Origin: Pseudomonas fluorescens
GTDB taxonomy: Bacteria > Pseudomonadota > Gammaproteobacteria > Pseudomonadales > Pseudomonadaceae
Direction of reading: 5' to 3'
Assembly: GCF_018614655.1 (NCBI RefSeq)
Contig: NZ_JAGGOG010000004.1
Location: 1 to 64,000 of the forward strand
DNA length: 64,000 nt
This document shows positions 17,588 through 26,698 of this stretch, in pieces (within the stretch, counting starts at the first letter, position 1; the number at the start of each line of letters is the position of its first letter). The position numbers were made by a program, and so were the translations under genes. The notes beneath the pieces were generated by a model. It saw nothing but the letters and a program-made list of their open reading frames with translations. It was not told the origin of the DNA and ran no database searches.

Positions 17588-18970
17588 ATGCGTCGCATGC
17601 TACTCGCCTGCCTGCTGATGGGATCAGCACACTCCTTTGCCTTCGATCGCCTGCAGGTCGAAGGCTATACGCTGCCCAACGGCCTGCAACTGCTGCTCAA
17701 ACCGGGCACCGAGCGCGGGCATGTGGCCATTCGCCTGGTGGTGGGTGTGGGCCTGGATGACTTCAGTTGCGAAGACAAAGAGCTGCCGCACCTGCTGGAA
17801 CACCTGTTGTTCAGCGGTATCGACGGTGGCGGCGAAGGCGCCCTGGAGGAGCGGATGCAAGCCCTGGGCGGAGAATGGAACGCCTACACCAGCAACGCCG
17901 ACACCACCTTCGTCATCGAAGCCCCCGCACAAAATCAGCGCAAGGTGCTGGACCTGTTGCTGGCGATCCTGACCCGCACCGAACTGACCGATGCGGCAAT
18001 CACCACCGCCAAGCAAGTCGTCGAGCGCGAAGACGGCGGCCACTATTCACACTTGCAACGCCTGCTGGACCGCCAGGACCTGGGCCACAGCGCCAGTAAC
18101 CAGCTGGCCGTAGAGCTGGGTCTCAAATGCGCCGAACGTGCCGAGGTCGACCACCTGACCCGCACCCAACTGGAAAAGCTGCGCCAGGATTGGTACGCCC
18201 CAAACAACATGACCTTGATCATCGTCGGCGACCTCGACAAGCTGCTGCCGGCCTACCTGGAGCGCACCTACGGCCAACTCGACCCGGTTGACCCCACCGA
18301 GCATCGCCCGCTGCCAGAAATCCAACACGCGGCCGCAACGCATCGCGATCTGATCCACGGCTGGGTCGGCGACGGTGCCAAGCTGCACTGGCTGCTCCCC
18401 GAGCCGGTACTGGATGACCAGCACGATGAAACCTACGACCTGCTCAAGGACTACCTGGATTGGGCGCTGTATCGCCAGTTGCGGCTCAAGCACAGCTTGT
18501 CCTACGGTCCCTGGACCGAGCGAGAAGTGCTGGGCGGCGTGGGTTTCCAGAGCCTCAATGCCGACCTTGACCGGGAAAAACTGCCCGAGGCCGAGCAGGT
18601 ACTGGAAACACTTAGGGCCCAATTGCTCAAGGACGGCCTCGACCCGGCCACGTTCGCTCGCCTGCAACAGGCTGCCATCGCGCGCCAGGCTTGGGCGGTG
18701 CAGGGCAACAGTGCCTTGGCTGACTATTACTGGAGCGCCTCGGGCGACTACGCCGACGGGCACTTCAGCGATCCAGTCAAACGTCTCAAGGCCGTCAGCC
18801 TTGAACAAACCAACCAGGCCATGCGCCAGCTCTTCAAGCAGCCCGGGTACTGGCGCATCGAGAAACCCTTGTTCAGTTACGACGCCCTGAGCTGGATCAC
18901 CGGGGGCGTACTCGGGCTGATTGCGATTGTGTTGCTCGGCATCCGCCGTTATCGCAAAGGAATTGCGTAA
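17588..18970 (+). CDS. M16 family metallopeptidase, signal peptide plus C-terminal membrane anchor
   Basis: 460 aa. Signal peptide MRRMLLACLLMGSAHSFA, then a pitrilysin/insulinase fold with the inverted zinc motif HLLEH (His68, Glu71, His72) and a third ligand in VVEREDGG (Glu146 or Glu148), the correct ~75 residues downstream. Residues ~190-430 are the second, inactive M16 half. The last ~25 residues (WITGGVLGLIAIVLLGI) form a membrane helix followed by RRYRKG, so the peptidase faces the periplasm on an inner-membrane tether. Substrate unknown. The next gene starts 72 bases on and may be co-transcribed. Confidence 0.9.
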   Translation: MRRMLLACLLMGSAHSFAFDRLQVEGYTLPNGLQLLLKPGTERGHVAIRLVVGVGLDDFSCEDKELPHLLEHLLFSGIDGGGEGALEERMQALGGEWNAYTSNADTTFVIEAPAQNQRKVLDLLLAILTRTELTDAAITTAKQVVEREDGGHYSHLQRLLDRQDLGHSASNQLAVELGLKCAERAEVDHLTRTQLEKLRQDWYAPNNMTLIIVGDLDKLLPAYLERTYGQLDPVDPTEHRPLPEIQHAAATHRDLIHGWVGDGAKLHWLLPEPVLDDQHDETYDLLKDYLDWALYRQLRLKHSLSYGPWTEREVLGGVGFQSLNADLDREKLPEAEQVLETLRAQLLKDGLDPATFARLQQAAIARQAWAVQGNSALADYYWSASGDYADGHFSDPVKRLKAVSLEQTNQAMRQLFKQPGYWRIEKPLFSYDALSWITGGVLGLIAIVLLGIRRYRKGIA

Positions 18971-19042
18971 TGAAGCCCCGACAAAACAGCTAAGGCGTTA
19001 TTCTGTCTGGGATTTTTTCCTACAACGACTGTGAACCGCCGA

Positions 19043-20074
19043 ATGCCTACCCTGACCCATTACATCCAGCGCATCCTGGAACTGATAAAGCGCTACCCAG
19101 GGGTGATTGCGCTCGGCGGTTTTATCTCGGGTGTGGGCAGCTTCATTCTGGTGGATCGCCAACAGGGTATGGCCAGCTGGATCGCGGTCATCATGCTGGT
19201 GAGCTGGTTATGGCTGATGCTGGAAAACAGCTTCACCCAGTTGTTCAGTAAAGTCTTCAAACGGGAAATCCCCGAGCCACTGCTGCGTTACGCCACGCAA
19301 ATGATTCATCAGGAAAGCCTGTTTTTCGTGCTGCCGTTCTTTTTCGTCACCACCACCTGGAACAGTGGCCAATCGGTTTTCACCGGCCTGTTGGGGGCGG
19401 CGGCGCTGGTATCGATCATCGACCCGTTGTATTACAAATGGCTGGCACCCAAGCGCTCACTGTTCCTGGCCTTGCACACCCTGACCCTGTTTGCGGCACT
19501 GCTCACCGCATTACCGATCATCCTGCACCTGACCACCGCCGAGAGTTACAAGCTGGCGCTCGGTGTGGCGATGGCGTTGTCGATTCCGAGCCTCGCCGTC
19601 AGCCTGCCCCTGCGCAGCGTGCGCGGTTGGGCGATGTTGCTGGCCGTGACCGCCGCCATCGGTTGCGCCGGCTGGTTCCTGCGCAGTTGGGTCCCGCCCG
19701 CGACCCTGTGGATGACCGAAGTAGCCATCAGCACCCAATTGCAGGACCGCACTCCTGGTGATGATTTGAAAGAAGTCAGCGCCAGCCAGCTGCGCAGCAG
19801 CGGCTTGTATGCCTACACCGCTATCAATGCACCGCGCGGCCTGGATGAGCGGATCTACCACGTCTGGAAATTCAACGGCACAGAGGTTGACCGCATCGCC
19901 TTGGATATCCACGGTGGGCGCAAGGAAGGCTATCGAGCCTGGACCCACAAGCAGAATTTCCCACCCGACGCAGTAGGGCGCTGGCAAGTTCAGGTGCTGA
20001 CCGAAGACGGGCAAGTGATCGGCGTGCTGCGCTTCAAGGTGACTGACACGACGACGACAGACGCGCCAAAGTAG
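19043..20074 (+). CDS. DUF5924/DUF2914 inner-membrane protein
   Basis: 343 aa from ATG 19043 (a GTG at 19031 is also in frame; neither has a clear ribosome-binding site). About seven or eight membrane helices occupy residues 20-220. A C-terminal soluble domain of ~120 residues contains AINAPRGLDERIYHVWKFNG and WTHKQNFPPDAVGRWQVQV, the DUF2914 pattern, probably a periplasmic beta-sandwich. Function unknown. Position just after the membrane-anchored M16 peptidase suggests a shared envelope role, but this is context only. Confidence 0.83.
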   Translation: MPTLTHYIQRILELIKRYPGVIALGGFISGVGSFILVDRQQGMASWIAVIMLVSWLWLMLENSFTQLFSKVFKREIPEPLLRYATQMIHQESLFFVLPFFFVTTTWNSGQSVFTGLLGAAALVSIIDPLYYKWLAPKRSLFLALHTLTLFAALLTALPIILHLTTAESYKLALGVAMALSIPSLAVSLPLRSVRGWAMLLAVTAAIGCAGWFLRSWVPPATLWMTEVAISTQLQDRTPGDDLKEVSASQLRSSGLYAYTAINAPRGLDERIYHVWKFNGTEVDRIALDIHGGRKEGYRAWTHKQNFPPDAVGRWQVQVLTEDGQVIGVLRFKVTDTTTTDAPK

Positions 20075-20129
20075 GCTGGATCGTGCTATTACGTAGGAAC
20101 TGTGTAGTAGCCAAACAAGCACGGAGCTT

Positions 20130-21278
20130 ATGACTAGCAGCACAACCGCCGGTAACGCCCATTTGGACACCTCCGCCCACCCTGCGCAGCTCAGGGTTAC
20201 GGGGGATTGGACTCTGGCCCACTACAGCAACCTGAAAAAACTGTCCGAAATCCTTGATGGCCAATATGACGCCAGCACTCGCATCGACCTGAACGGCCTT
20301 GGCGCCCTGGACACTGCTGGCGCTTCGTTGCTGGTGGAATTGCTCGGCCCCGAGCGCCTCGAGCAATCGGCCGAACACACCGACTGCAACCTTTCCATCG
20401 CCGATCGTGCGCTGCTCAAAACCGTCTACCGCTCCTTGAACGATTTCTGCGTGCCCGTCAAAGAGCCAGAAGAAGCCGTCGGCATTCAAGTGCTGGCGCG
20501 TATCGGCCGGGCAGTGGATACGGTCTGGCAAGACGCGATGAAACTGCTGGGCTTTATCGGCCTGATCCTGGAAACCTTCGCCCGCGGCGTTTTCCGGCCC
20601 AAGCGCTGGCGCCTGACGCCGATGGTTGCCCATATCGAACAAACCGGCCTGGACGCTGCGCCCATCGTTGCCTTGCTGACCTTTCTGGTGGGCGCCGTGG
20701 TGGCGTTTCTCGGTGCCACGGTGCTGGCCAGTTTCGGCGCAAGCATTTTCACCGTGGACCTGGTGGCGTTCTCTTTCCTGCGGGAATTCGGGGTATTGCT
20801 CACTGCGATCCTGATGGCCGGCCGTACCGCCAGCGCCTTCACCGCACAAATCGGCTCGATGAAGGCCAACGAAGAAATCGACGCTATCCGCACCTTGGGC
20901 CTCGACCCGATGGAGTTGCTGGTGCTGCCCCGCGTGCTGGCGCTGCTGGTGGCGCTGCCGATGCTGACGTTCCTGGCGATGCTCTCGGGGATTGTCGGCG
21001 GTGGCGTGGTCTGCGCCGTGGCCCTGGATATCTCACCGGCGATGTTCCTCTCGCTGCTGCAATCGGACATTGGCGTTCAGCATTTCCTGGTGGGCATGGT
21101 CAAAGCGCCGATCTTCGCCTTCCTGATTGCCGCCATTGGTTGCCTGGAAGGCTTCAAGGTCAGCGGCAGTGCCGAGTCGGTGGGTGCCCACACCACCTCC
21201 AGCGTGGTGCAGTCGATTTTCGTGGTGATCGTGCTGGATGCGGTCGCCGCCTTGTTCTTCATGGAGATGGGCTGGTGA
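20130..21278 (+). CDS. MlaE family lipid ABC transporter permease with N-terminal STAS-like domain
   Basis: 382 aa. Residues ~15-110 resemble a STAS domain (LRVTGDWTLAHYSNLKKL...RIDLNGLGALDTAGASLLVELLG). Residues ~130-382 are the MlaE permease with GRTASAFTAQIGSMKANEEIDAIRTLGLDP, the EQ-loop-like signature that couples to the ATPase. E. coli MlaE has no fused STAS; there MlaB is separate, so this protein combines both roles. First gene of a four-gene operon with overlapping stops that resembles Mla/Pqi-type phospholipid trafficking across the periplasm. Not the canonical mla operon, because mlaC is missing and a PqiC-like lipoprotein is present. Confidence 0.92.
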   Translation: MTSSTTAGNAHLDTSAHPAQLRVTGDWTLAHYSNLKKLSEILDGQYDASTRIDLNGLGALDTAGASLLVELLGPERLEQSAEHTDCNLSIADRALLKTVYRSLNDFCVPVKEPEEAVGIQVLARIGRAVDTVWQDAMKLLGFIGLILETFARGVFRPKRWRLTPMVAHIEQTGLDAAPIVALLTFLVGAVVAFLGATVLASFGASIFTVDLVAFSFLREFGVLLTAILMAGRTASAFTAQIGSMKANEEIDAIRTLGLDPMELLVLPRVLALLVALPMLTFLAMLSGIVGGGVVCAVALDISPAMFLSLLQSDIGVQHFLVGMVKAPIFAFLIAAIGCLEGFKVSGSAESVGAHTTSSVVQSIFVVIVLDAVAALFFMEMGW

Positions 21279-22078
21279 ATCGCGTACATCGTGCGCCTGC
21301 CGAGGCGGTGATCGAAGTCCGTGGTCTGTGCAACCGCTTCGGTGCCCAGAGCGTCCACGAAAACCTCGACCTGGATTTATACAAGGGTGAGATCCTGGCC
21401 GTGGTCGGTGGGTCCGGCAGCGGCAAGTCGGTGCTGTTGCGCAGCATCATCGGCCTGCGCCGGCCCAGCGAAGGGGAAGTGCGGGTGTTTGGGCAAAATT
21501 TGCCCAGCCTTTCGGAACACGAGCGGTCGCTGGTGGAGCGGCGTTTCGGCGTGCTGTTCCAGAAGGGCGCACTGTTTTCCTCGCTGACGGTCACGGAAAA
21601 CGTCGCGTTGCCACTGATCGAACATGCCGGCCTCAGCCGTCCCGACGCCGAACACCTGGCGGCGGTGAAGCTGGCCTTGGCCGGCCTGCCACTGTCAGCC
21701 GCCGACAAGTACCCGGCCTCGCTCTCCGGCGGAATGATCAAGCGTGCGGCCCTGGCGCGGGCACTGGCACTGGACCCGGACATCCTGTTCCTTGATGAGC
21801 CGACCGCCGGCCTCGACCCCATTGGCGCGGCGCAATTCGATCAATTGATCCTGACCCTGCGCGATGCGTTGGGCCTGAGTGTGTTCCTGGTCACCCATGA
21901 CCTCGACACGCTGTACACCATCACCGACCGAGTGGCGGTGCTGGCGCAGAAAAAAGTCTTGGTGGCCGACGCCATCGATGTCGTCTCGGAAACGGACGAC
22001 CCCTGGATTCACGAATACTTCCATGGCCCACGCGGCCGCGCGGCATTGGATGCCGCTAAACAGCTCAACGAGGTATGA
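21275..22078 (+). CDS. MlaF-like ABC transporter ATP-binding protein
   Basis: 267 aa from a GTG that overlaps the permease stop by four bases. Walker A is GGSGSGKS (45-52), the signature is LSGGMIKRAALARAL (with Met instead of Gln after GG, common in MlaF), Walker B is ILFLDEPTAGLDP and the H-loop is FLVTHDLDTL. The C-terminus (WIHEYFHGPRGRAA) matches the MlaF tail that swaps onto the neighbouring subunit. It powers lipid movement together with the permease. Confidence 0.95.
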   Translation: MNRVHRAPAEAVIEVRGLCNRFGAQSVHENLDLDLYKGEILAVVGGSGSGKSVLLRSIIGLRRPSEGEVRVFGQNLPSLSEHERSLVERRFGVLFQKGALFSSLTVTENVALPLIEHAGLSRPDAEHLAAVKLALAGLPLSAADKYPASLSGGMIKRAALARALALDPDILFLDEPTAGLDPIGAAQFDQLILTLRDALGLSVFLVTHDLDTLYTITDRVAVLAQKKVLVADAIDVVSETDDPWIHEYFHGPRGRAALDAAKQLNEV

Positions 22079-22079
22079 C

Positions 22080-23018
22080 ATGGAAACCCGAGCCCATCAT
22101 GTGATGATCGGCCTGTTCAGCGTACTGGTGGTGGTCGGCGCGATGCTGTTCGGCCTGTGGCTGGCCAAGTCCAGCGTCGACAGCGCCTTCCAGGATTACG
22201 AAGTGATCTTCAACGAAGCGGTCAGCGGTCTGTCCCAGGGCAGCGCCGTGCAGTACAGCGGGATCAAGGTCGGTGACGTCACCAGCCTGCGCCTGGACCC
22301 CAAGGATCCACGCCGGGTACTGGCACGCATCCGCCTGGCCGGGCAGACGCCGATCAAGGAAGACACCCAGGCCAAGCTGGCACTGACCGGCATCACCGGT
22401 ACCTCGATCATCCAGCTCAGCGGCGGTACGCCACAAAGCCCGGAACTCCAGGGCAAGGACGGCGAGCTGCCGCAAATCATCGCCTCGCCGTCGCCGATTG
22501 CGCGCCTGTTGAATAACAGCAACGACCTGATGACCAGCATCAACCTGCTGTTGCACAACGCCAACCGCATGTTCTCCCGGGACAACGTCGACCGGCTCAG
22601 CAAGACCCTGGACAACCTGCAACAAACCACCGGGGCGATTGCCGATCAGCGTGGCGATATCAAGGTCGTCATGCAGCAATTGACGCAAGTCAGCAAGCAG
22701 GCGAGCGCCACACTGGAGCAGACCACCGCCCTGATGCGCAACGCCAACGGCCTGCTCAACGAGCAGGGCAAGCAAGTGTTTGGCAGCGCCGAACAGGCCA
22801 TGCAGTCCCTGGAACAAAGCACCGCGACCATCAATGCCTTGCTGACCGACAACAAGGACTCCCTGAACAGCGGCATGCAGGGCCTCAACGAACTGGCCCC
22901 GGCCGTGCGCGAGCTGCGCGATACCCTGGGTTCGCTGCGGGCCATTTCCCGCCGCCTGGAAGCCAACCCCAGCGGTTATCTGCTGGGCAGCGACAAGAAC
23001 AAGGAGTTCACGCCATGA
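22080..23018 (+). CDS. MlaD family (MCE domain) protein
   Basis: 312 aa. N-terminal membrane helix (MIGLFSVLVVVGAMLFGLWLA), then one MCE domain (about 38-120: YEVIFNEAVSGLSQGSAVQYSGIKVGDVTSL...GITGTSIIQLSGG). The long C-terminal helical stretch (residues 150-300) is rich in Gln, Asn and Leu, as in longer MlaD/PqiB relatives that form a hexameric ring and needle. It starts one base after the ATPase stop and overlaps the lipoprotein start by four bases. Confidence 0.94.
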   Translation: METRAHHVMIGLFSVLVVVGAMLFGLWLAKSSVDSAFQDYEVIFNEAVSGLSQGSAVQYSGIKVGDVTSLRLDPKDPRRVLARIRLAGQTPIKEDTQAKLALTGITGTSIIQLSGGTPQSPELQGKDGELPQIIASPSPIARLLNNSNDLMTSINLLLHNANRMFSRDNVDRLSKTLDNLQQTTGAIADQRGDIKVVMQQLTQVSKQASATLEQTTALMRNANGLLNEQGKQVFGSAEQAMQSLEQSTATINALLTDNKDSLNSGMQGLNELAPAVRELRDTLGSLRAISRRLEANPSGYLLGSDKNKEFTP

Positions 23019-23701
23019 AGCGTGCTTACCGCGTCATCGTCCCTGTAGCCCTGGCCTTGGTCAGCGCTTGCTCGATCTTGCCCAAGGCCGACCCGTCGGA
23101 CGTCTACCGGTTGCCTTCGGCCCAGGTCGCCACCCATGGCACACCTGTGTCCTGGTCGCTGCGCCTGGCCAAGCCACAGACCAGCGAATTCCTCGACAGC
23201 CCACGCATTGCCGTGGTGCCTCAGGGTGACTTGATCAGCAGTTATGCAAATTCGCGCTGGAGCGATCCGGCGCCGGTGCTGTTGCGTAATCGTCTACTGG
23301 ATGGGTTCCAGCGGGATGGGCGGGTGACGCTGCTCAGCACCGATGACACCAATCTGCAAGCCGACTTTGAGTTAGGCGGGCAGTTGCAGGCATTCCAGAG
23401 TGAGTACCGGGGCGGGGCGGTCGAGGTGGTGATTCGCTTGGACGCGCGGCTGGTGCGAGCCGGTGATCAGCGGATTATTGCCAGCCGGCGGTTTGAAGTG
23501 CGCCAGCCGGTAAGTGATACCAAAGTCCCGGCGGTGGTTGCAGGGTTTGGTCAGGCTGGGGATGCGCTGAACAAGCAGGTGGTGGCTTGGGTGGTGGGAC
23601 AAGGCAATATACAGCGCCCAAACGCTGAGGGCCCTTTCGCGAGCAAGTGGGAGCGGCGGTGCGACGATTCGACTTGCTCGCGAAAGCAATTGAAGCCTTA
23701 A
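23015..23701 (+). CDS. ABC-type transport auxiliary lipoprotein (PqiC-like) with REP-coded tail
   Basis: 228 aa. Lipobox LVSAC puts the lipidated Cys at about residue 19, so it is an outer-membrane lipoprotein partner of the MCE system. Core PqiC-type features: VYRLPSAQV, PRIAVVPQGDLISSYANSRWSDPAPVLLRNRLLDGF and the C-terminal NKQVVAWVVGQG. From about residue 200 the frame runs straight through a REP palindrome (23634-23686), producing a basic, Cys-containing tail (FASKWERRC, then STCSRKQLKP) with no place in the family. The stop overlaps the convergent gene's stop by four bases. The core is certain; whether the tail is tolerated or functional is open. Confidence 0.9.
   Translation: MKRAYRVIVPVALALVSACSILPKADPSDVYRLPSAQVATHGTPVSWSLRLAKPQTSEFLDSPRIAVVPQGDLISSYANSRWSDPAPVLLRNRLLDGFQRDGRVTLLSTDDTNLQADFELGGQLQAFQSEYRGGAVEVVIRLDARLVRAGDQRIIASRRFEVRQPVSDTKVPAVVAGFGQAGDALNKQVVAWVVGQGNIQRPNAEGPFASKWERRCDDSTCSRKQLKP
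23634..23686. repeat. REP element inside the lipoprotein reading frame
   Basis: CTTTCGCGAGCAAGT (23634-23648) is the exact reverse complement of 23672-23686 (15 bp). The loop contains GTGCGACGATTCGACTTG, which recurs in the repeat at 46.6 kb. It lies wholly within the last ~30 codons of the lipoprotein gene. Confidence 0.8.
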
Positions 23702-24927
23702 CCGAAGAACCAGTAGCACACCGCGATAGCGGCAACCACACCAGCAAACTCCGCCAACAACGCACACCCCACCGCGTGCCTCGCCCGCTGAATGCCCACC
23801 GACCCAAAGTACACCGCCAACACATAGAACGTGGTCTCGGTACTGCCCTGAATCGTCGCTGCCACCAGCGCCGGGAAGCTGTCAACGCCCTGGGTCTGCA
23901 TGGTCTCAATCAACATCGCCCGCGCCGCACTGCCCGAGAACGGCTTGACCATCGCCGTCGGCAACGCATCGACAAAGCGGGTGTCCATACCGGTCCAGGC
24001 CACCACATGGCGAATCCCTTCCAGGCCGAAGTCCAGCGCGCCGGAGGCCCGTAATACGCCTACCGCACAGAGCATCGCCACCAGATAAGGCAACAGGTTC
24101 TTGGCAACGTCGAAGCCTTCTTTGGCACCTTCGACGAATGCCTCGTAGACCTTCACCTTGCGCAGCGCACCGATCACCAGAAACAACATGATCAGGCCAA
24201 ACAGCGTCAGGTTACCGAGGATCGATGACAGGCCAGCCAGGGCTGTGGCGGACAGCGTCGCCAGCAACGCCATGAAACCGCCCAGCACCAATGCCCCCGG
24301 AATCAGATAGGCCAGCACCACCGGATCCCACAGCCGCAGGCGCTGCATGACGGCCACCGATAACAGGCCCACCAAAGTCGAAGCGCTGGTGGCCAGCAGG
24401 ATCGGCAAGAACACCAGCGTCGGGTCGGCCGCGCCTTGCTGGGCGCGGTACATGAAGATGGTCACCGGCAGCAGGGTCAGGGAGGACGCGTTAAGCACCA
24501 GGAATAGGATTTGCGCGTTGCTGGCGGTATTGGGGATGGGGTTGAGCTCTTGCAGCGCCTTCATGGCCTTGAGGCCGATAGGCGTCGCGGCGTTGTCCAG
24601 GCCCAGGCCGTTGGCGGCAAAGTTCAGGGTGATCAAGCCGATGGCCGGGTGGCCGGCGGGTACTTCCGGCATCAGGCGCCGAAACAACGGCCCCAGGGCC
24701 TTGGCCAGCCAGTCGACGATCCCGGCTTTCTCGGCGATGCGCAGAAAGCCCAGCCACAAGGTCAGGGTGCCGAACAGCAGCACCATTACTTCTACCGACA
24801 ACTTGGCCATGGCGAAAATGCTTTCCACCATCGCCGCAAAGATCCCGGCGTTACCGCCAATCAACCATTGCGCCAGTGCTGACACCATTGCCACGACAAA
24901 GAAGCCAAGCCACAGGCCATTGAGCAT
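23698..24927 (-). CDS. Nucleoside-recognition (Gate) domain membrane protein, SpmA-SpmB fusion
   Basis: 409 aa with about ten membrane helices in two halves. The first (residues 1-~200) resembles SpmA, with GLITLNFAANGLGLDNAATPIGLKAMKALQELN. The second resembles SpmB, with TAMVKPFSGSAARAMLIETM and ATIQGSTETTFYVLAVYFGSVGI. In sporulating Bacillus the two are separate spore-maturation proteins; non-sporulating Proteobacteria carry fusions of unknown function, probably transporters. It lies downstream of gltP, separated by a terminator-like hairpin. Its stop overlaps that of the convergent lipoprotein gene. Confidence 0.88.
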   Translation of the reverse strand: MLNGLWLGFFVVAMVSALAQWLIGGNAGIFAAMVESIFAMAKLSVEVMVLLFGTLTLWLGFLRIAEKAGIVDWLAKALGPLFRRLMPEVPAGHPAIGLITLNFAANGLGLDNAATPIGLKAMKALQELNPIPNTASNAQILFLVLNASSLTLLPVTIFMYRAQQGAADPTLVFLPILLATSASTLVGLLSVAVMQRLRLWDPVVLAYLIPGALVLGGFMALLATLSATALAGLSSILGNLTLFGLIMLFLVIGALRKVKVYEAFVEGAKEGFDVAKNLLPYLVAMLCAVGVLRASGALDFGLEGIRHVVAWTGMDTRFVDALPTAMVKPFSGSAARAMLIETMQTQGVDSFPALVAATIQGSTETTFYVLAVYFGSVGIQRARHAVGCALLAEFAGVVAAIAVCYWFFG

Positions 24928-24980
24928 CAGTTAAATCCCCCGAAAGATGGGGCGAATGATAGCGGGGCTGACAGAAACGA

Positions 24981-25006
24981 CAAACCCCGGATTTCCCGGG
25001 GTTTGT
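24981..25006 (-). terminator. Hairpin after gltP
   Basis: AAACCCCGG (24982-24990) pairs with CCGGGGTTT (24996-25004), 25 bases past the gltP stop on the minus strand. The T-run is short (TTTGTCG), so termination may be partial. It also lies 54 bases upstream of the next minus-strand gene. Confidence 0.65.
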
Positions 25007-25030
25007 TCAGGTCAGGCAGACATCGCGTTA

Positions 25031-26362
25031 TTAGCCGCGAGTAGCCTCGCCAGCTGGCAGGACTTGTTTGGTGCGCCAGTGTGGCAGGGAGTTCCAGTAG
25101 CGCTCGCCCTTGGCATCGTCGTACATGCCTTCCCAGCGAGAGATAACCAGCACCGCCAGGGCGTTGCCGATCACGTTCAGTGCGGTACGGGCCATGTCCA
25201 TGATGCGGTCGACACCGGCGATGAATGCCAGGCCTTCCAACGGAATACCCACGCTGCCCAAGGTGGCCAGCAGCACCACGAACGACACACCCGGAACACC
25301 GGCGATGCCTTTGGAGGTGACCATCAGGGTCAGCACCAGCATCAGTTGCTGGCCAATCGATAGATCGATGCCATACAGCTGCGCAATAAAGATCGCGGCG
25401 ATGCTCTGGTACAAGGTCGAACCGTCGAGGTTGAACGAGTAGCCGGTGGGTACCACGAAGCTGCAGATAGCCTTCGGCGCGCCGTAGGCTTCCATCTTCT
25501 CGATCACGCGCGGCAACACGGTTTCGGAACTGGCGGTGGAGTAAGCCAGGACCAACTCATCCTTGAAGATGCGCATCACCTTGATGATCGAGAAGCCAAA
25601 CAGGCGAGCGATCAATCCCAGAACCACAAAGGCGAAGAACAGGATGGCGACGTAAACCAGGATCACCAACTTGGCCAGCGGCAGCAAGGAGGCGAAGCCG
25701 AAGTTGGCAACGGTCACCGCGATCAGCGCGAATACACCGATAGGGGCGTACTTCATGATCATGTGGGTGACTTTGAACATGCTTTCGGACACGCCCTGGA
25801 ACATCGTGACCAGAGGCTCGCGCAGCTCTGGCTTGAGGCTCGACAAGCCAAGGCCGAACAGCACGGAGAAGAAGATGATCGGCAGCATTTCGCCACGAGC
25901 AACGGCGGCAAAGATGTTCGACGGAATCAGGTTGAGGATGGTCTCAATGAACGCATGCTCATGCTGAACCTCAGCGGCAGTCGCCTGGTACTTGGAGATA
26001 TCGACGGTACCCAACGTACTCATGTCGATACCGGCACCAGGGTGGAACAGGTTGGCCAACAACAAACCGACCACAATGGCGATAGTGGTGACGACTTCGA
26101 AGTAAAGAATGGTTTTTACACCGATCCGACCGAGCTTTTTCGCATCACCAACACCTGCGATTCCGACAATCAGCGACGAAATCACGATCGGGATAACGAT
26201 CATCTTGATCAGGCGGATAAAGATATCGCCAGCAGGCTGCAAGACGTTGCTGATCCACCAGGCCTTTTCGGCACTGAAATGGTTAAGCACCGCACCGATT
26301 GCAATCCCCAGCACCAGACCGATGAGGATCTGCCAGGCGAGGCTTAGCTTTGCCTTCTTCAT
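25031..26362 (-). CDS. gltP: Proton/sodium:glutamate-aspartate (dicarboxylate) symporter
   Basis: 443 aa DAACS-family carrier with about eight helices and two re-entrant loops. Family signatures: SSLIVGIAGVGDAKKLGRIG, the Ser-rich loop AYSTASSETVLPR, PTGYSFNLDGSTLYQS (NMDGT-like cation site) and TSKGIAGVPGVSFVVL. A purine-rich AAGGG box precedes the ATG at 26362. Most like GltP/GltT glutamate/aspartate transporters; DctA-type C4-dicarboxylate specificity is less likely given the SSSE-type loop and synteny. Located on the inner membrane. Confidence 0.93.
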   Translation of the reverse strand: MKKAKLSLAWQILIGLVLGIAIGAVLNHFSAEKAWWISNVLQPAGDIFIRLIKMIVIPIVISSLIVGIAGVGDAKKLGRIGVKTILYFEVVTTIAIVVGLLLANLFHPGAGIDMSTLGTVDISKYQATAAEVQHEHAFIETILNLIPSNIFAAVARGEMLPIIFFSVLFGLGLSSLKPELREPLVTMFQGVSESMFKVTHMIMKYAPIGVFALIAVTVANFGFASLLPLAKLVILVYVAILFFAFVVLGLIARLFGFSIIKVMRIFKDELVLAYSTASSETVLPRVIEKMEAYGAPKAICSFVVPTGYSFNLDGSTLYQSIAAIFIAQLYGIDLSIGQQLMLVLTLMVTSKGIAGVPGVSFVVLLATLGSVGIPLEGLAFIAGVDRIMDMARTALNVIGNALAVLVISRWEGMYDDAKGERYWNSLPHWRTKQVLPAGEATRG

Positions 26363-26698
26363 GTCATTACCCTTACTTCAAGTGGACTCAGGCAGATGCG
26401 CCAGCTGGAACGCTCGAGAGCGAAAAAGTGTGTGCATCGGCCCCCGTAGAAGGTCACCGCAAGTCAACCGACATGGCTCACTGGCAGGCGAAAAAGGCGC
26501 AACTATTCCGATGCACGGAGGCGACGTCTAATGCCGTAAACGCCTACCCTATGCCGAATCGGCATGAAGTTTTTTGTCCGAACGGTCAGTTCAAATACGA
26601 CATTTCGGCAGGCATACCTGCCGTGAACCAGCCATTTCAGGCTCGCTCAGGGATTTTAGAAAATTTATATCGGGCGATAAAAACTTGTGAAAATTCCT

